Part shown: piece by piece, positions 41,000 through 48,400 of the stretch
Layout of the letters: each line of letters starts with the position of its first letter
How positions within the stretch are numbered: position 1 is the first letter of the stretch
Source: Salmonirosea aquatica
Lineage (GTDB): Bacteria > Bacteroidota > Bacteroidia > Cytophagales > Spirosomataceae
Assembly: GCF_009296315.1 (NCBI RefSeq)
Contig: NZ_WHLY01000002.1
Span: 6,236,501 to 6,300,500, forward strand
Reading direction: 5' to 3'
DNA: 64,000 nt
Position numbers and translations under genes: made by a program
The notes under the pieces: generated by a model
The model's database searches: none
Seen by the model: the letters and a program-made list of their open reading frames with translations, nothing else
Told to the model about the DNA's origin: nothing

Positions 41000-41067
41000 T
41001 GGGACTCAAAGTGAGTTTTTGGGACATGAAAGTCGTGGAATGGGACGCTTATTTTGCGAATTGGGAC
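41000..41067 (-). promoter_or_regulatory. Four phased GTCCCA boxes upstream of the gene at 40992
   Basis: On the + strand GGGAC occurs at 41001, 41021, 41042 and 41063, each preceded by T. Centre-to-centre spacing is 20, 21 and 21 bp, two helical turns. The last two sit in a longer repeat (TGGGACGCTT). This looks like an operator or activator array. It partly overlaps the 3' end of the upstream gene. Confidence 0.55.
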
Positions 41068-41537
41068 GCTTTCTGAGTTGGCGTATTCCGGCTTTTAGCA
41101 CGGAAGCGCTTGGCCTTGGCTCGCAGCGACTCCTGCTTGATCGGGTCGTCCTGCATCCTGAAATGCTTGTAGAATTCGTAGAAGCCCCCGCGCTCCGAGC
41201 CGTTGCGGCGCATGTAGCCCAGTGTGAAGTAGAGCGCCTGGGTGTCGAAGAGCATCGACAGCGCGTTGCCCACATACAGCAGGTTGTCCTCCAGCACGAA
41301 GGCCTCCCGCAGGGGGAACTCCGTGTCGACTTCCAGGATCTTGGCGTTGGGGATCGCCTCGGGCTCGAGGCGGTCGTGGTAGTACTTGCTCAGCTCGGTC
41401 GGCCCCTTGGTGGCCAGCATGATGATCAGCAGGCCGATCAGGCTGTCCTTGCGGACCGAAAGCGGACCGGGGCCGTGCAGCTCGGGCGAGGTCAGGAACT
41501 CGTGCACGTGGGCTTCCACGGGAATCAACAATTTCAT
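41049..41537 (-). CDS. Phage protein of 162 aa near the origin-like region
   Basis: The protein starts MKLLIPVEAHVHEFLTSPEL and contains a hydrophobic helix (LIGLLIIMLATKGPTELSKY). The tail is strongly basic (RAKAKRFRAKSRNTPTQKAS), suggesting nucleic-acid contact. It is encoded alone after about 730 bp of non-coding DNA. Candidate regulator of the downstream transcript, by position only. Confidence 0.5.
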   Translation of the reverse strand: MKLLIPVEAHVHEFLTSPELHGPGPLSVRKDSLIGLLIIMLATKGPTELSKYYHDRLEPEAIPNAKILEVDTEFPLREAFVLEDNLLYVGNALSMLFDTQALYFTLGYMRRNGSERGGFYEFYKHFRMQDDPIKQESLRAKAKRFRAKSRNTPTQKASQFAK

Positions 41538-41570
41538 GGGCAGGATAACAGGAAAATAAGGTAGGAACGT

Positions 41571-41659
41571 TATTTTTGTAACGTCAAACCCGATTCCATG
41601 TCAACGCTTGCCCGCTGAAGACATTCCCGGCCCCCTGTGACCAGCAGGGGGCTTTTTTT
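41571..41659 (+). ncRNA. Candidate small RNA with promoter box and terminator
   Basis: TATTTTTG (41571-41578) is an exact TAnnTTTG box. About 75 nt later GCCCCCTG-TGACCAG-CAGGGGGC-TTTTTTT (41630-41659) is a strong + strand terminator. No open frame or other + gene lies upstream that would need this terminator. There is no convincing -33 element. Confidence 0.4.
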
Positions 41660-41858
41660 ATGTCATAAAGGTACTTACAGCGCAGAAACGCGCGATGGAG
41701 CGAAATCGATCCGTCAGGATCAGTCTCCCTTCGGTATACGTAAAGTCCGGATTGCATTATTAGAAGGTAAATTTACCCATTCTTTCCCAGATTTCTCGCT
41801 CCTCCCCCACCCTGGCGCCGCATTTTTCCGAAAGCTGCCTATCCCCCAACCACTATTT

Positions 41859-42108
41859 TTTTTGTAATTTCTTATCCCGGCCGCTTCTCTCTCTTACTAA
41901 GCCAGTTAGCCGACAATTGGGCCGATTTATTTTTGTACGCGTGGCAAAAATTTTTGTTACCGGGCCTTTCCGGGGAGCCGAAGGCACAAAAACCGTTTTT
42001 ACTTTTTGTAATTTCTTATCGCAGCGATAAGAAATGCATTTATTTTTATATCCTTAACTTTCAACACTTTAAACCATAGATTTAAATCAAGATAAGAAAT
42101 TACAAAAA
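41859..42108. repeat. Iteron-like AT-rich region, possible phage origin
   Basis: The 18-mer TTTTTGTAATTTCTTATC occurs at 41859-41876 and 42003-42020, and inverted at 42091-42108. The middle copy also forms a perfect palindrome ATTTCTTATC-GCAGC-GATAAGAAAT (42011-42035). The surroundings are the most AT-rich non-coding DNA of the prophage and lie about 500 bp from the primase-helicase transcript end. No gene is supported between 41660 and 42267. Confidence 0.5.
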
Positions 42109-42267
42109 TTTTAAGGTTTTTAGGGGAGGGGGTTTTGGGGGAGAATGCCGGGCTCCGTCGAAGCCAAAAAAACGGCACCCCCTGCGGGATGCCGTGAAAA
42201 AGGATTTTTGTGTTTTTTAAAGAGCAGGGTTCCAGAGTGTGGAAACCGGGCCAATGAAACTACATTT

Positions 42268-42570
42268 CTAGTTTTCCGCGCCGGCTAATTGCGGCACCAC
42301 GCCACTGGGGACGGCCAGGGGTACCTTCACCGCCAGCTCACCATCGTATTTCATTTTGCCATCGGCTACCAGGGCCGCCAGCTCCGCGCGGGGCCGCGTG
42401 ATCATGGCCAGTTCATCCAGCAGCACCAGGTCCAGGCTACTGACCACGTGCGCCGCGCCGTTCCAGGCAAAGTAATGCCGTAGCACCAGCAGTTTCCGGC
42501 CCTTCACATCGGTCCACAGGCTACGCTCCCGCAGGAAGTGGATATGGGGGTGTTCTTTTTGCTCATCCAT
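42268..42570 (-). CDS. Small phage protein after the primase-helicase
   Basis: The 100-residue protein starts MDEQKEHPHIHFLRERSLWT; a beta-rich first half (KGRKLLVLRHYFAWNGAAHV). It follows the primase-helicase stop by 28 bp and is probably co-transcribed. Function unknown. Confidence 0.5.
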   Translation of the reverse strand: MDEQKEHPHIHFLRERSLWTDVKGRKLLVLRHYFAWNGAAHVVSSLDLVLLDELAMITRPRAELAALVADGKMKYDGELAVKVPLAVPSGVVPQLAGAEN

Positions 42571-42598
42571 AACTGATATAGAATTAAGATATTAAAAA

Positions 42599-45500
42599 CT
42601 AAAAGGGCATATCGTCCGAGGGTGGCAGGGAACCTTCGCCCGGATCGGCGAGCGGACGGCGGGTCTTGAAGAAAATCAGCTCCTGGCGCTTGCCGTTGTG
42701 CTCCCGCAGGATGCGCCCCTGGTTGTTCTGGTATTCTTCCGGGTTCAGCTCGTAGCCGTGATAGTCGGCGTACTTGCGCAGGTAGTCGCTGAATTTCTGC
42801 GTACTCAGGTCGCGGATCTTCTCGCCCTCCATGTACTCCTGCTTGGCGTCCTGCTTGCTGATGAAGACATTCAGCCGTCCCGATTCCGGCGCAAAGTAAA
42901 TCTCGGCCCACTCGAAGAAGCGGCCGCCCATCGAGCTGAGCAGGTTGCGCTTCTGGATGTTGTTCATCGGGGGCTTGATCTTCTCTGTGGCCGACAGGTA
43001 GAAGGCCAGGCACTCGCCCAGGAAGTTGTAGAAGCGGTTCCAGTCGTCGGGCGTGAAATCGTAGAAAAGCCGACGGCCTTCGAAATCGTCGGTGGGCTGA
43101 CGGGTCTCGCGGTACTGGCCGTTGTTCTCGTGGTAGTAGTCGCTGAACGAGGTCACGAGCTTGCGGCGCTGGGTGGACTCCGAGAAATCCCGGTCGCCGA
43201 AATTGGAGTCGAACCAGAACTTCGGCGACTCGTCGAAGGGGATGGTATAGCTCTGGGTCTGCTTGGGATTGGGGTTCATGTCGCCGGTGATGTCGCCATA
43301 GAAAAACCCGAAGTCCAGGTACTCGAAGCAGTCGTCCACGATCAGCAGGTCGGTGTGCCGGGTCACCTTGTCGTAGATGTGCGGATTCTTGGTCAGCAGC
43401 GGGTTGCGGCCGCTGAACGAAACATTATAGCGCCAGATCCATTTGAGCGCCTTTCCGGTCAGCGACTTGCCCGATCCCCCGTTGCTCTTGGCGTCCTCAC
43501 TCATATCGCTCAACTTGTTGTCCATGGCCCACACCGCCCAGGCCCGTGAGGGGTCCTTGTAGCGGTGCATCATGTAGCCCAGGGTATAAATCCGGTTGAC
43601 CAGGTGCAGGCGCTGCTCCTGCCGTTCGGCCTCGGTGAGCAGCGGCCCGGCCAGGTCGAACCGGTGCGCCGCGAGGTAGGCCTCCTGCTCCTCCTGGCTC
43701 CGGACGGCGAAGAACCTCCCCTCTTCCTCCGGGGTCAGGCCGTGCTCTTCGATGTACTCCTCGCGTTTGGCGGGTTTGTCGTGGGTCATCCACAGCATCT
43801 GCCTTTCCTCCAATTCCTTCCGCCAGTGCACGCGGGCGGTGTTGATCAGGAACCGCAGGAACATGCAGCTGTCGTCCAGGATCTCGATGCCGTAGTCGGC
43901 TTCATTGCGCCGATCGATGCGGAACATGGGCGACTGGCGCTTGATACGGGGCGTGTGGTTCTTGTCCTTGGCCGGATACGAGATCACCTTATCCTCCCAC
44001 ACGTATTTACTGGTATTCAGCCCCTTGCTTTCCTCAATCGCACCGGGTGTGATTTTCCAGGTGCAGTTCGGAAAGAACAGGTACTGGTGATCCGGCCCCG
44101 TGGCCACAAAGTCCAGCTCCACCAGCGGCAGGTTGGCCAGGTTCGACACGCTCAGCTGGTTGGTGGTGTACATCGCGTTGCGCAGGTCGAGCGTGATGTC
44201 GGCGTCGAACTGCGCCCGCTCTTCCAGGAAGTAATGCAGGTAATTCTTGATCTCCTGCGGGTCGAGCTTCCGGACGACGTTGCCCGTCACCTGCACGTAG
44301 AAAAAGCCCTCCTTATCGCGCTCCGACTTGATCCGGGCGAACCCCGAGCGGTACAGGAAATTGTAGGCCTGCACGTGGTTGAACTTGTACTGGACGATCG
44401 GCCGGCCAAACTTGTACTTGGGGTTGCCTTCATCGTCGAGCATTCGCTCCATGTCCCAGAACCGGTACGGCATGGCCGTGGCCACCAGGCAGTCGAAGTC
44501 CTTTTTCTTGTGGGTACGGAGGTAGTCCCGCTGATCCTTGCTGGTGGCCTTCCCCGTTTCGGGGTCGAGTCGCAGGATCTTGTCGGGCAGCCAGATCGTC
44601 AGCAGGTTCAGGTACTTGGTGGCCAGGGCGTGGGCCGTGACTTTGCCCGTGGTATCGATGTCCGGCAGATTGTAGAGCTTATAGGTGAGCTTCATCAGGG
44701 CCGCGTAATCCTCGCCCTTCAGCGTCTCGGTTTCGGAGTTGAGCCAGATCACCCGGTAGCCCAGAGCGGCGGTATTCAGGGCGTCCGAGCCGCCGCTGCA
44801 CAGGATGATCTCCGGCAGCTTCACATCGATCCGCGCGATTTCCTTGGCCTGCTCCTTCTCGCTGTCCTGGAACTCGGCGGCGGCCTGCTTGGCGGCCTGG
44901 GCGTCGTATTGCTCCTTCTGGCACTGCGCCACGAAGTCCTTGGCCTGTTGCAGGCCGTGGATGAAGTGCCGGGGTTTGGTGCCCACATACCGGAAGCGCT
45001 TGTCATGGGGAGCCTTCGGGCGGTAGATCTTCCCAAAGGTACCTTCATCGAAGTAGAAAATCGGGTATTCATCGGTACTGAGGGTGGTGAGCACCTTGCC
45101 CTGGTAGACCGTGGTGTACGATTGGAGCGCCTTGCAGTGGTACATCGCAAAGATCTGCCGGCCGCGTTCCTCCCGGAGTTTGTCGGTACTACCCATTGCC
45201 TCCCAGGCGCTATCGGTCAGGATCGTCCGCATTTCGGCCACGGTAATCTCGCGCGGCAGTACCTCGATATGCCCCTCCTGCTCGTCGGGTTTGGCAGGGC
45301 GCTCTTCGTATTTGGGCTTGGGGGCGTAATTATTAGTGTCATCCTGGTAGTTGTAAAACTCGCACACCCTGCCCAGGGCGGGGCCGTAGTCCAGGCCCTC
45401 TTCCAGCATAGCGATGTGGATGGCGTTGCGCCACTTGCTGTCACCACCGAAGTCGGTCACGCCCCACTCGCCCGACTTCATTTTCTTCAGACTCGCCGAC

Positions 45501-45634
45501 GGGGTCTTCTCTTTCCGGACGCTGAACTTCCGGAGGGTATTCCTGAAACTCTCTTCCGAGTCGGGGTAGATGCTGATGATGAAGCGCTCTCCCCCGTCTT
45601 CGGCAAACAATCGGTCTAAATCAACTTTCGACAT
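42599..45634 (-). CDS. Primase / superfamily 3 helicase
   Basis: The 1011-residue replication protein has a primase-like N-terminal part. This includes a TASK-like Zn-less start (FIISIYPDSEESFRNTLRKF) and a degenerate TOPRIM-like stretch (IILCSGGSDALNTAALG, about 283). The C-terminal helicase has Walker A SNGGSGKSLTGKAL (about 715), Walker B DLLIVDDCFEY (about 765) and an Arg-containing sensor STQRRK (about 823), as in SF3/D5-type helicases. The C-terminus is SDDMPF, resembling the SSB tail peptide. It is preceded by a 13-bp inverted repeat (45652-45724) and probably unwinds the candidate origin. Confidence 0.85.
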   Translation of the reverse strand: MSKVDLDRLFAEDGGERFIISIYPDSEESFRNTLRKFSVRKEKTPSASLKKMKSGEWGVTDFGGDSKWRNAIHIAMLEEGLDYGPALGRVCEFYNYQDDTNNYAPKPKYEERPAKPDEQEGHIEVLPREITVAEMRTILTDSAWEAMGSTDKLREERGRQIFAMYHCKALQSYTTVYQGKVLTTLSTDEYPIFYFDEGTFGKIYRPKAPHDKRFRYVGTKPRHFIHGLQQAKDFVAQCQKEQYDAQAAKQAAAEFQDSEKEQAKEIARIDVKLPEIILCSGGSDALNTAALGYRVIWLNSETETLKGEDYAALMKLTYKLYNLPDIDTTGKVTAHALATKYLNLLTIWLPDKILRLDPETGKATSKDQRDYLRTHKKKDFDCLVATAMPYRFWDMERMLDDEGNPKYKFGRPIVQYKFNHVQAYNFLYRSGFARIKSERDKEGFFYVQVTGNVVRKLDPQEIKNYLHYFLEERAQFDADITLDLRNAMYTTNQLSVSNLANLPLVELDFVATGPDHQYLFFPNCTWKITPGAIEESKGLNTSKYVWEDKVISYPAKDKNHTPRIKRQSPMFRIDRRNEADYGIEILDDSCMFLRFLINTARVHWRKELEERQMLWMTHDKPAKREEYIEEHGLTPEEEGRFFAVRSQEEQEAYLAAHRFDLAGPLLTEAERQEQRLHLVNRIYTLGYMMHRYKDPSRAWAVWAMDNKLSDMSEDAKSNGGSGKSLTGKALKWIWRYNVSFSGRNPLLTKNPHIYDKVTRHTDLLIVDDCFEYLDFGFFYGDITGDMNPNPKQTQSYTIPFDESPKFWFDSNFGDRDFSESTQRRKLVTSFSDYYHENNGQYRETRQPTDDFEGRRLFYDFTPDDWNRFYNFLGECLAFYLSATEKIKPPMNNIQKRNLLSSMGGRFFEWAEIYFAPESGRLNVFISKQDAKQEYMEGEKIRDLSTQKFSDYLRKYADYHGYELNPEEYQNNQGRILREHNGKRQELIFFKTRRPLADPGEGSLPPSDDMPF

Positions 45635-45651
45635 TCAGATAGTAAGTAAAG

Positions 45652-45724
45652 CCCCCTGCTCTCACGGCCCGCAAACGCCGGCCTGAGAAGCGCTAATGAA
45701 CACTCTCTATATGAGAGCAGGGGG
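45652..45724. repeat. Long inverted repeat in the primase-helicase leader
   Basis: CCCCCTGCTCTCA (45652-45664) and TGAGAGCAGGGGG (45712-45724) are a perfect 13-bp pair with a 47-nt interior, in the 100-bp gap before the primase start. It may attenuate transcription or bind a dimeric protein. Confidence 0.6.
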
Positions 45725-45734
45725 AAGCAAAAAA

Positions 45735-46136
45735 CTAGTATAGCATTTGTTGGAGCTTGGTGGCGCGGCGGTACTGCACCAGGGCGTCCTGGACTTTCTG
45801 GCCGAAGATGTGCAGGTGCCGCTCCCAGCGCTCCAGATGTTCGTCGGTACAGGGCAGGGCGTCCAGCTGTCCTTCCAGGGCCAGCAGGTAGTCGGCCATG
45901 CCCACGCAGTAGTCGGTGTTGCAGCCCCGCAGGATGATGCCCTCCGGCTGGTTCAGTTCCAGCACGTACGAGCCACTATTGTAGGCGCTCAGGCGGCAGG
46001 CCAGTACCTTGGCTTCCAAGCTCCGTAGACTCGTAGGGCAGTAGGGGCGCTGCGTCTTGCCCAGGCGGATCATCATGTGGATCATGTTCATCTGGTCACG
46101 GTCAAAGGCAATTTTCAAAAGAATGGGTCGGTTCAT
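45735..46136 (-). CDS. Early phage protein of 133 aa
   Basis: The protein starts MNRPILLKIAFDRDQMNMIH and is mostly helical, with Cys spread (PYC, LAC, GCNTDYC, PCTDE). The Cys are not in CxxC pairs. In the early operon just ahead of the primase-helicase. Function unknown. Confidence 0.5.
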   Translation of the reverse strand: MNRPILLKIAFDRDQMNMIHMMIRLGKTQRPYCPTSLRSLEAKVLACRLSAYNSGSYVLELNQPEGIILRGCNTDYCVGMADYLLALEGQLDALPCTDEHLERWERHLHIFGQKVQDALVQYRRATKLQQMLY

Positions 46137-46154
46137 GGGAATAGCCTGGTTGAG

Positions 46155-46364
46155 TTAGACGGGTACCACCGAATTCCATTCATCGCCTTCAATGATCCAT
46201 TTGCAGGCCTTGCACTCATGCAGGTACGTAGGGCGGGGCTTGGTGTCGATGATCCGGGCCTTCTGGACTAGCCCGCAGGTGGGGCACTGGATGGTGTCGT
46301 AGTGGAAGCCCAACTGCTCGGTATCCAGTACGACGGTCGGGTATTTGATTCTTTTAGTTGGCAT
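46155..46364 (-). CDS. Small zinc-ribbon protein
   Basis: The 69-residue protein has two CxxC knuckles, CPTCG (about 27) and CKACK (about 51), and YHECKAC-type spacing, indicating a zinc ribbon. Candidate early regulator or DNA-binding accessory. Confidence 0.65.
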   Translation of the reverse strand: MPTKRIKYPTVVLDTEQLGFHYDTIQCPTCGLVQKARIIDTKPRPTYLHECKACKWIIEGDEWNSVVPV

Positions 46365-46375
46365 AGCCTTTTGTG

Positions 46376-46558
46376 TTATTGGTTGTCAATGAGTTGTCGG
46401 TACTCCTGTTCATCTTTCGACTGGTTGTCTTGCAAAAAGCGGATGCTCTCGGCCGAGCGTCCCTCTTTGATGGCATTACTGATCATTTCCTTTCGTCCTA
46501 CGATCCGGGCTTTTAGGATCAGGGCGCGGCTGGGGGGTGATGGGGTTTCCCTTTTCAT
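46376..46558 (-). CDS. Small basic protein of up to 60 aa
   Basis: MKRETPSPPSRALILKARIV starts the longest form; it overlaps the gene upstream by 83 nt. An internal Met (at 46486, MISNAIKEGR) would give 36 residues and only 11 nt of overlap. The C-terminal helix (SAESIRFLQDNQSKDEQEYR) looks coding. Start uncertain. Confidence 0.4.
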   Translation of the reverse strand: MKRETPSPPSRALILKARIVGRKEMISNAIKEGRSAESIRFLQDNQSKDEQEYRQLIDNQ

Positions 46559-46691
46559 CGAATTTGGGGGCAGTTTTGAGTTCGTAAATAAGCCACCCGG
46601 CTACGGCCAGGCACAGTAGGGCGAAAGCCAGGCCGGTCACGAGCGTGACCGGCTCCCAGAAATAGGCAATGGCCAGGGCGTCATCCTTCAT
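46476..46691 (-). CDS. Small membrane protein of 71 aa
   Basis: The protein starts MKDDALAIAYFWEPVTLVTG; one hydrophobic helix (LVTGLAFALLCLAVAGWLIY) is followed by a Pro/Lys/Asp-rich cytoplasmic tail. It overlaps the upstream gene by 11 nt. An early one-TM phage protein, possibly for superinfection exclusion; this is inference. Confidence 0.5.
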   Translation of the reverse strand: MKDDALAIAYFWEPVTLVTGLAFALLCLAVAGWLIYELKTAPKFDEKGNPITPQPRPDPKSPDRRTKGNDQ

Positions 46692-47031
46692 AGTTCATCC
46701 AGTGCATGTACTCATCGGCCTTGGCCCGGATGAACCGCAGTTCCTTCAGCGTATTTTCGGGATGATGCCACTCGATCCCGAAGCACAGCAGGTGATCCTT
46801 CCATTGTTCCATTTCCGGCATGATCGTCCAGGATAGGTTCGTGTAGCGTTCGCCGAAAACAGGGCCGAGTGTTTCTGAGTACGTAAGCCCATTGAATAGG
46901 GCATTCCAGAATTTACTGTCGTCGCGCAGTACGGGATTGGCCTCCATTTCGCCCACGAAGTCGCGCACGGGCGGCGTAGCGACGCCCGGCACGGGGTTCT
47001 TGATCGTGTAATTCAAATCGAGTGTTTCCAT
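46681..47031 (-). CDS. Early phage protein of 116 aa
   Basis: The protein starts METLDLNYTIKNPVPGVATP; Trp/His-rich core (WKDHLLCFGIEWHHPENTLK). The leader carries the recurrent ACTATTTCTAAGCAAA-ATG motif. Function unknown. Confidence 0.5.
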   Translation of the reverse strand: METLDLNYTIKNPVPGVATPPVRDFVGEMEANPVLRDDSKFWNALFNGLTYSETLGPVFGERYTNLSWTIMPEMEQWKDHLLCFGIEWHHPENTLKELRFIRAKADEYMHWMNYEG

Positions 47032-47061
47032 TTTGCTTAGAAATAGTTAAAAGTGAACGGG

Positions 47062-47400
47062 TTATTTAGTGGTCTTCCGGTTAGAAGCTCGTTGGCGCGC
47101 GGCCCGATGGGCGGCGGGGTATTTGTCAGGGAGGGGTTCGGAGCGGATCAGGCCTTGCTTGCGGATGGCAGTTTGGGAGGCTTCCCCATTAATGGTTTTT
47201 CTCATTGCACGGAGTAGTCGCAACGTGCGTGAGTAATTTGCCTGGTTGTCACGAACAGCATTCATGTCAAGCAATCCTTGTCCAGACTGATAGTAAGAGT
47301 CAACTTTCCTGACTTGGTCTTTCCAAGTCCTGCTACCCAGATGTTCCCGAAGCATCTGGAATTCGCTTCTCAGGACTTCGATTTCAAGTGATTCTTCCAT
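47062..47400 (-). CDS. First gene of the early operon, helical basic protein
   Basis: The 112-residue protein starts MEESLEIEVLRSEFQMLREH and ends with a basic tail (HRAARQRASNRKTTK). It is divergent from the repressor across a 145-bp operator region, the position of Cro or an early activator. No clear HTH is visible, so it is not named. Confidence 0.55.
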   Translation of the reverse strand: MEESLEIEVLRSEFQMLREHLGSRTWKDQVRKVDSYYQSGQGLLDMNAVRDNQANYSRTLRLLRAMRKTINGEASQTAIRKQGLIRSEPLPDKYPAAHRAARQRASNRKTTK

Positions 47401-47445
47401 TAGATAATTTTATCGTGGTTTAACTCGCGCAATCATTGGTTTTTA

Positions 47446-47522
47446 TCGTACTACGGCTTACTTTTCAAGTCGTAATTACTACGACGTAAATATTTATCTT
47501 TTTAAGATAAAAAACAAGATAA
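47446..47522. promoter_or_regulatory. Operator region between the early operon and repressor
   Basis: The 145-bp divergent gap holds a perfect palindrome GTCGTA-ATTAC-TACGAC (47469-47485) and a partial copy TCGTACTACGG (47446-47456). A second palindrome TTATCTT-TTT-AAGATAA (47494-47510) and an extra AAGATAA (47516-47522) follow. Two kinds of paired boxes between divergent genes fit repressor operators plus a second regulator. Confidence 0.6.
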
Positions 47523-47545
47523 ATACACAATTATTTTATCCCGAA

Positions 47546-48208
47546 ATGACAATGCAAGAGAATTTACGGTTTCTAAGAAAAGCTAATAAGCTGAGTTTAA
47601 GAGAGGTAGGAGAACTATTTGGGATACAAGCCGCTGCTGTACAGAAGTGGGAGAAAGGTACAAGCAAGCCTAGTATTGAGCAACTAGCCTTATTATCAGA
47701 ACGTTACAATGTATCTTTAATAGACATAGTCAATGAAAACATTGTTGAAGACTATCCTCATAAGATAAAATACCCTGAGGATCTTGAATTTATCGAGTTG
47801 CCCTTCGTATCGGTACCGGCGCGCGCAAGCTTCATCGAAATGCCCGATGGACTCAAAGGCAACACCCATGAAACCTACACGGTAATTAAGAAAGGCAATG
47901 GCTCCTTTGAAGGACAGATTTGTATTGAAGTGAATGGCGATAGCATGGAGCCCAACTACCCCAGTACTACGGTCGTGCGCTGCAAGCAGGTAGATCCGAA
48001 TGATTGGCCTTATATCACGAGCGGCGTGTACGTGGTCGTTTTCGCCAATTCGTTCGTCATAAAACGCATCCGCGACAACAACTACCAGGAAGGTTTCCTG
48101 ACCCTGCACAGCGACAACACCGAAACCGGTGGCAAAATCAATGTCAAAACCCAGGATCTGCGCCAGATATGGAAAGTACTGCGGATTGTGGATGCCCCGG
48201 CGCGGTGA
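47546..48208 (+). CDS. Phage repressor, XRE HTH plus S24 peptidase domain
   Basis: In the 220-residue protein, residues 5-58 form an HTH (NKLSLREVGELFGIQAAAVQ, then KWEKG). The S24/LexA-like C-terminal domain has the nucleophile Ser in VNGDSMEPNYP (about 136) and Lys in FVIKRI (about 172). A bare autocleavage AG/CG site is not obvious; ARASF lies at about 94. It keeps the lytic operons off and would be cleaved or released on RecA activation. It is divergent from the early operon and followed by a terminator and attR. Confidence 0.9.
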   Translation: MTMQENLRFLRKANKLSLREVGELFGIQAAAVQKWEKGTSKPSIEQLALLSERYNVSLIDIVNENIVEDYPHKIKYPEDLEFIELPFVSVPARASFIEMPDGLKGNTHETYTVIKKGNGSFEGQICIEVNGDSMEPNYPSTTVVRCKQVDPNDWPYITSGVYVVVFANSFVIKRIRDNNYQEGFLTLHSDNTETGGKINVKTQDLRQIWKVLRIVDAPAR

Positions 48209-48251
48209 GACTACCCAACCAATCAATCTTAAAAGAATGCAATTCTAAAAT

Positions 48252-48315
48252 GGTGCCAATTTGGTGCCAATTCGGCACCGGTGCCACTAAAAATACCCCC
48301 AAATGCCACTAAAAA
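48252..48315 (+). promoter_or_regulatory. Candidate integrase arm-type sites, right
   Basis: Two overlapping TTGGTGCCAATT boxes (48252-48273), an inverted GGCACC (48275-48280) and two (G)TGCCACTAAAAA boxes (48281-48294 and 48304-48315) are clustered about 60-120 bp inside attR. The first matches the left-end site at 1576. More boxes at the attR side suggests asymmetric arms, as in lambda-like systems. Confidence 0.55.
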
Positions 48316-48322
48316 AAAACCG

Positions 48323-48357
48323 AAAAAGTGCCCATACAAGCCGTAAAGGCACTTTTT
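48323..48357 (+). terminator. Repressor terminator
   Basis: The stem AAAAAGTGCC/GGCACTTTTT with a 15-nt loop ends in a T tract just inside attR. Confidence 0.75.
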
Positions 48358-48374
48358 TAAGCAACCGAATAAGA

Positions 48375-48396
48375 GTTCGAATCCCTCCGTCTCCAC
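48375..48396 (+). other. attR core
   Basis: An exact copy of 1495-1516. Upstream is phage DNA (AATAAGA); downstream is host DNA starting TTAACGCC. The host sequence after the core therefore lacks an encoded CCA. Confidence 0.93.
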
Positions 48397-48400
48397 TTAA

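Larger units (their letters stand above)
1495..48396. mobile_element. Prophage integrated in ssrA (about 46.9 kb)
   Basis: A 22-bp perfect direct repeat (1495-1516 and 48375-48396) bounds a block containing a tyrosine integrase next to the left copy and a divergent S24 repressor next to the right copy. Inside are small and large terminase, portal, S49 prohead protease, major capsid, tape measure, tail and lysis genes, and a primase-helicase. All essential siphovirus modules are present, so it may be inducible. Unit length is 46,880 bp counting one core copy. Genes are overwhelmingly on the minus strand. The head genes (32-35 kb) are separated from terminase and portal (19-23 kb) by about 9 kb of accessory genes, which is an unusual order. 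Confidence 0.93.

Noticed and set aside
41637-41867. Small + strand gene
   Set aside because: It overlaps a terminator and an iteron-like repeat and has no protein-like composition.
47062-47400. Cro repressor
   Set aside because: Position fits, but no helix-turn-helix is visible in the 112-aa product.
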